From NCBI GenBank assembly GCA_027484425.1, contig JAIXSZ010000043.1, forward strand, positions 1 through 64,000: a stretch of DNA of 64,000 nucleotides, given 5' to 3'. A program made the translations under genes and the position numbers. Under the pieces are notes generated by a model. The model saw only the letters and a program-made list of their open reading frames with translations, did not search any database and was not told where the DNA came from. This DNA is from Sphingobacteriales bacterium (GTDB lineage Bacteria > Bacteroidota > Bacteroidia > Chitinophagales > Chitinophagaceae). Shown in pieces: positions 62,501 to 64,000 of the stretch; position 1 is the first letter of the stretch, and every line of letters begins with the position of its first letter.

Positions 62501-62971
62501 CTATGGAGCAATTGCATAAGTGATATTGCATTTTTCTTCATCATCGGTACGAATGAGCGTAAGGTGATGTGTTTCTACCATTGGTATTATGTACTTGGCG
62601 GTAGTACCTTTTTTACTTTTCTTGAGGGTAAGTATCACATTTCCTACTTCGTCAGATGTAAGTGTATAGGTGCCGGTTTCCTTGGGGTTGTCGCGCATAT
62701 CCCTGTAGGTTTTTACATAAGTACCAAAGTTTACGTTGTTGCTGTTTGAAACCGTAAGCTGTAGTGTAGAAAACCAATTGATATAGTGTGCTTCAGAACC
62801 TATTTTGTCTGGGCATTTCATGCCTACAAAGTACCAGGTCTTGTCAAAAAGGTCGTAGCGATTGATAGGGTTGGTGTTGCTAGGAGGAAAAGGCGGTTTT
62901 TGTGCCAATACTGCTAGCGGAAGTGTCATAAGACAAACCAGGAAAATGTTTTTGAGCATGTTTTTCACCAT
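62501..62971 (-). CDS. Hypothetical secreted lipocalin-like protein
   Basis: The 156-residue protein has a signal peptide (LKNIFLVCLMTLPLAVLAQ) and a strand-rich body (KTWYFVGMKCPDKIGSEAHY, TGTYTLTSDEVGNVILTLKK) that fits lipocalin-like or small beta-barrel folds. M5 is an alternative start. No partner genes; function unknown. Confidence 0.65.
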   Translation of the reverse strand: MVKNMLKNIFLVCLMTLPLAVLAQKPPFPPSNTNPINRYDLFDKTWYFVGMKCPDKIGSEAHYINWFSTLQLTVSNSNNVNFGTYVKTYRDMRDNPKETGTYTLTSDEVGNVILTLKKSKKGTTAKYIIPMVETHHLTLIRTDDEEKCNITYAIAP

Positions 62972-63240
62972 AAAAATGATTTTCTTCGGAGTAAAAGTAA
63001 TAAAACCTTCCTATAATTTCATAAAACTGAATCGCAAAATAAACAATATTATTTGAAGCGTGAAAATTGTTACTACCTAGTGTGTGGCGATAGGATAAAT
63101 ACGACATAACGCACAAGAATGCAAATGTATAAAACGCGTGAGTAGCGCAATGAGGCAAAAAAGAACTATAATAGTATGGTTTTTAGGCACTTTATTTGCT
63201 TCAAAGTGTTTACATGGTAAATGCACCAATTGCTTTTTTG

Positions 63241-63248
63241 TACATTTG
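63241..63248 (+). promoter_or_regulatory. TAnnTTTG element of the paaE-like gene
   Basis: TACATTTG, 11 bp before the ATG at 63260. Confidence 0.45.
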
Positions 63249-63259
63249 CGCCTTAATAT

Positions 63260-64000
63260 ATGTCAGCTCTAAAATTTTACCCGTTAGTAGTTAGAGAAGT
63301 TCATCGGGAAACTTCTGATTGTGTTTCGGTATCATTGACGGTGCCAGTCGGTATGAGTGAGGCTTTCAAGTTTGTGCCTGGGCAGTACCTTACTTTTCGT
63401 AAGTTTCTGGATGGGGTCGAGGTGCGCCGTTCTTATTCTATCTGCGCGAGTCCATCTGATGGCGAACTTCGTGTGGCTATTAAGAAGGTAGAGCAAGGTA
63501 AGTTTTCGAGCTATGCCTGCGATGTGTTGAAATCCGGAGATGTACTGGAGACCATGCCGCCTATGGGTAACTTTACCCCTCACGAAACAGCAGGTGTTGC
63601 GCGCAACTATCTGGCTTTCGCGGCAGGTAGTGGTATTACTCCCATTATGAGCATCATGAAAGATGCATTGGAAAGTAATCCTGAAAATACGTTTACACTA
63701 GTATATGGCAATCGCTCACGTAATAGTATCATATTCAGAGAGGCTATTGAAGCGCTGAAGAATAAGTACATGCTGCGCTTACGCCTGTACCATGTGCTGA
63801 GTAGGGAGTATATGGACATTCCTCTGTTTAGCGGCAGGCTGAATGCTGCCAAGTGTTCAGAGTTTTGTGAGCGGCTGATAGATGTGTCGGCAATAGATGA
63901 AACATTTATATGCGGACCTGAAGAAATGATACTATCTGTGCGCCAGCAATTGCTAGACATGGGTATGGCTAGTAACAAGGTACATATAGAATTGTTTACA
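63260..64000 (+). CDS. PaaE-like ferredoxin-type flavoreductase, 3' end outside window
   Basis: The frame is open to the window end (247 residues visible). The FAD-binding part has FVPGQYLTFRKFLDG and RRSYSICASPSD, the NAD-binding part has AFAAGSGITPIMSIMKDALE, TLVYGNRSRNSIIFREAIEA and ETFICGPEEMILSVRQQLLD. The sequence up to HIELFT is the standard end of the reductase domain before a C-terminal 2Fe-2S ferredoxin domain, which would lie beyond the window. This fits the PaaE subunit of phenylacetyl-CoA epoxidase or a related hydroxylase reductase. Whether the rest of a paa cluster follows is not visible. Confidence 0.85.
   Translation, partial: MSALKFYPLVVREVHRETSDCVSVSLTVPVGMSEAFKFVPGQYLTFRKFLDGVEVRRSYSICASPSDGELRVAIKKVEQGKFSSYACDVLKSGDVLETMPPMGNFTPHETAGVARNYLAFAAGSGITPIMSIMKDALESNPENTFTLVYGNRSRNSIIFREAIEALKNKYMLRLRLYHVLSREYMDIPLFSGRLNAAKCSEFCERLIDVSAIDETFICGPEEMILSVRQQLLDMGMASNKVHIELFT

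Overview
The window looks like a chromosomal segment of a Bacteroidota bacterium, most likely in or near the Chitinophagaceae (family-level placement is inference). The reasons are SprB-type adhesin repeats, five proteins ending in a type IX secretion (T9SS) sorting domain, GSCFA/DUF4199/DUF3667-type proteins, many TAnnTTTG -7 promoter elements and almost no Shine-Dalgarno sequences. No rRNA, intact tRNA, transposase, integrase gene or CRISPR array was seen. Two genes run off the ends: a giant adhesin at the left and a PaaE-like flavoreductase at the right.

Layout. 1-12.1 kb: the 3' part of a giant secreted adhesin (20 tandem 75-residue SprB repeats in an exact 675-bp higher-order pattern, about 24 Ig-like BID domains, six NHL repeats, a T9SS signal). 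12.3-17 kb: housekeeping genes (membrane protein, dicarboxylate/glutamate symporter, long-chain acyl-CoA synthetase, TrmH-type RNA methyltransferase). 17-34.6 kb: an accessory, defence-rich stretch. It holds a RelBE-like toxin-antitoxin pair between 72-bp direct repeats; single-gene units of mixed orientation separated by a recurrent, tRNA-tail-like boundary sequence; a Fic protein with a palindromic operator; a Crp-like regulator; a complete four-gene Wadjet (JetABCD/Mks-type SMC) anti-plasmid operon; a PhnA and an Spx/ArsC-like protein; a secreted M1 peptidase; and an AbiEii/HTH toxin-antitoxin pair. 34.6-46 kb: mostly ordinary genes (HAD hydrolase, acyltransferase 3, dxs, aldo/keto reductase, GSCFA, DUF4199, DUF3667, T9SS cargo). 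46-53 kb: RelE-type toxin-antitoxin, a Crp/SDR/TspO-like cluster, a secreted NHL protein, a terminase-like HTH protein and dispersed non-coding repeats. 53-64 kb: an ECF sigma/membrane-protein pair, a PAS protein, T9SS cargo, a PIN toxin-antitoxin, a flippase, a lone 2-oxoacid:ferredoxin oxidoreductase beta subunit, an ECF sigma factor next to an anti-sigma-like protein fused to a trypsin-like protease, and paaE.

How the genes work together. The T9SS cargo proteins would all leave through one secretion system whose machinery is not in the window. Wadjet plus five toxin-antitoxin or HicB-like loci and Fic form a loose defence/stability island. The two items most worth a second look are the repeat-bounded orphan-gene array at 17.6-21.2 kb and the sigma factor with an anti-sigma/serine-protease fusion at 60.5-62.3 kb. 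Motif and family calls come from reading the sequence; no database search was run.
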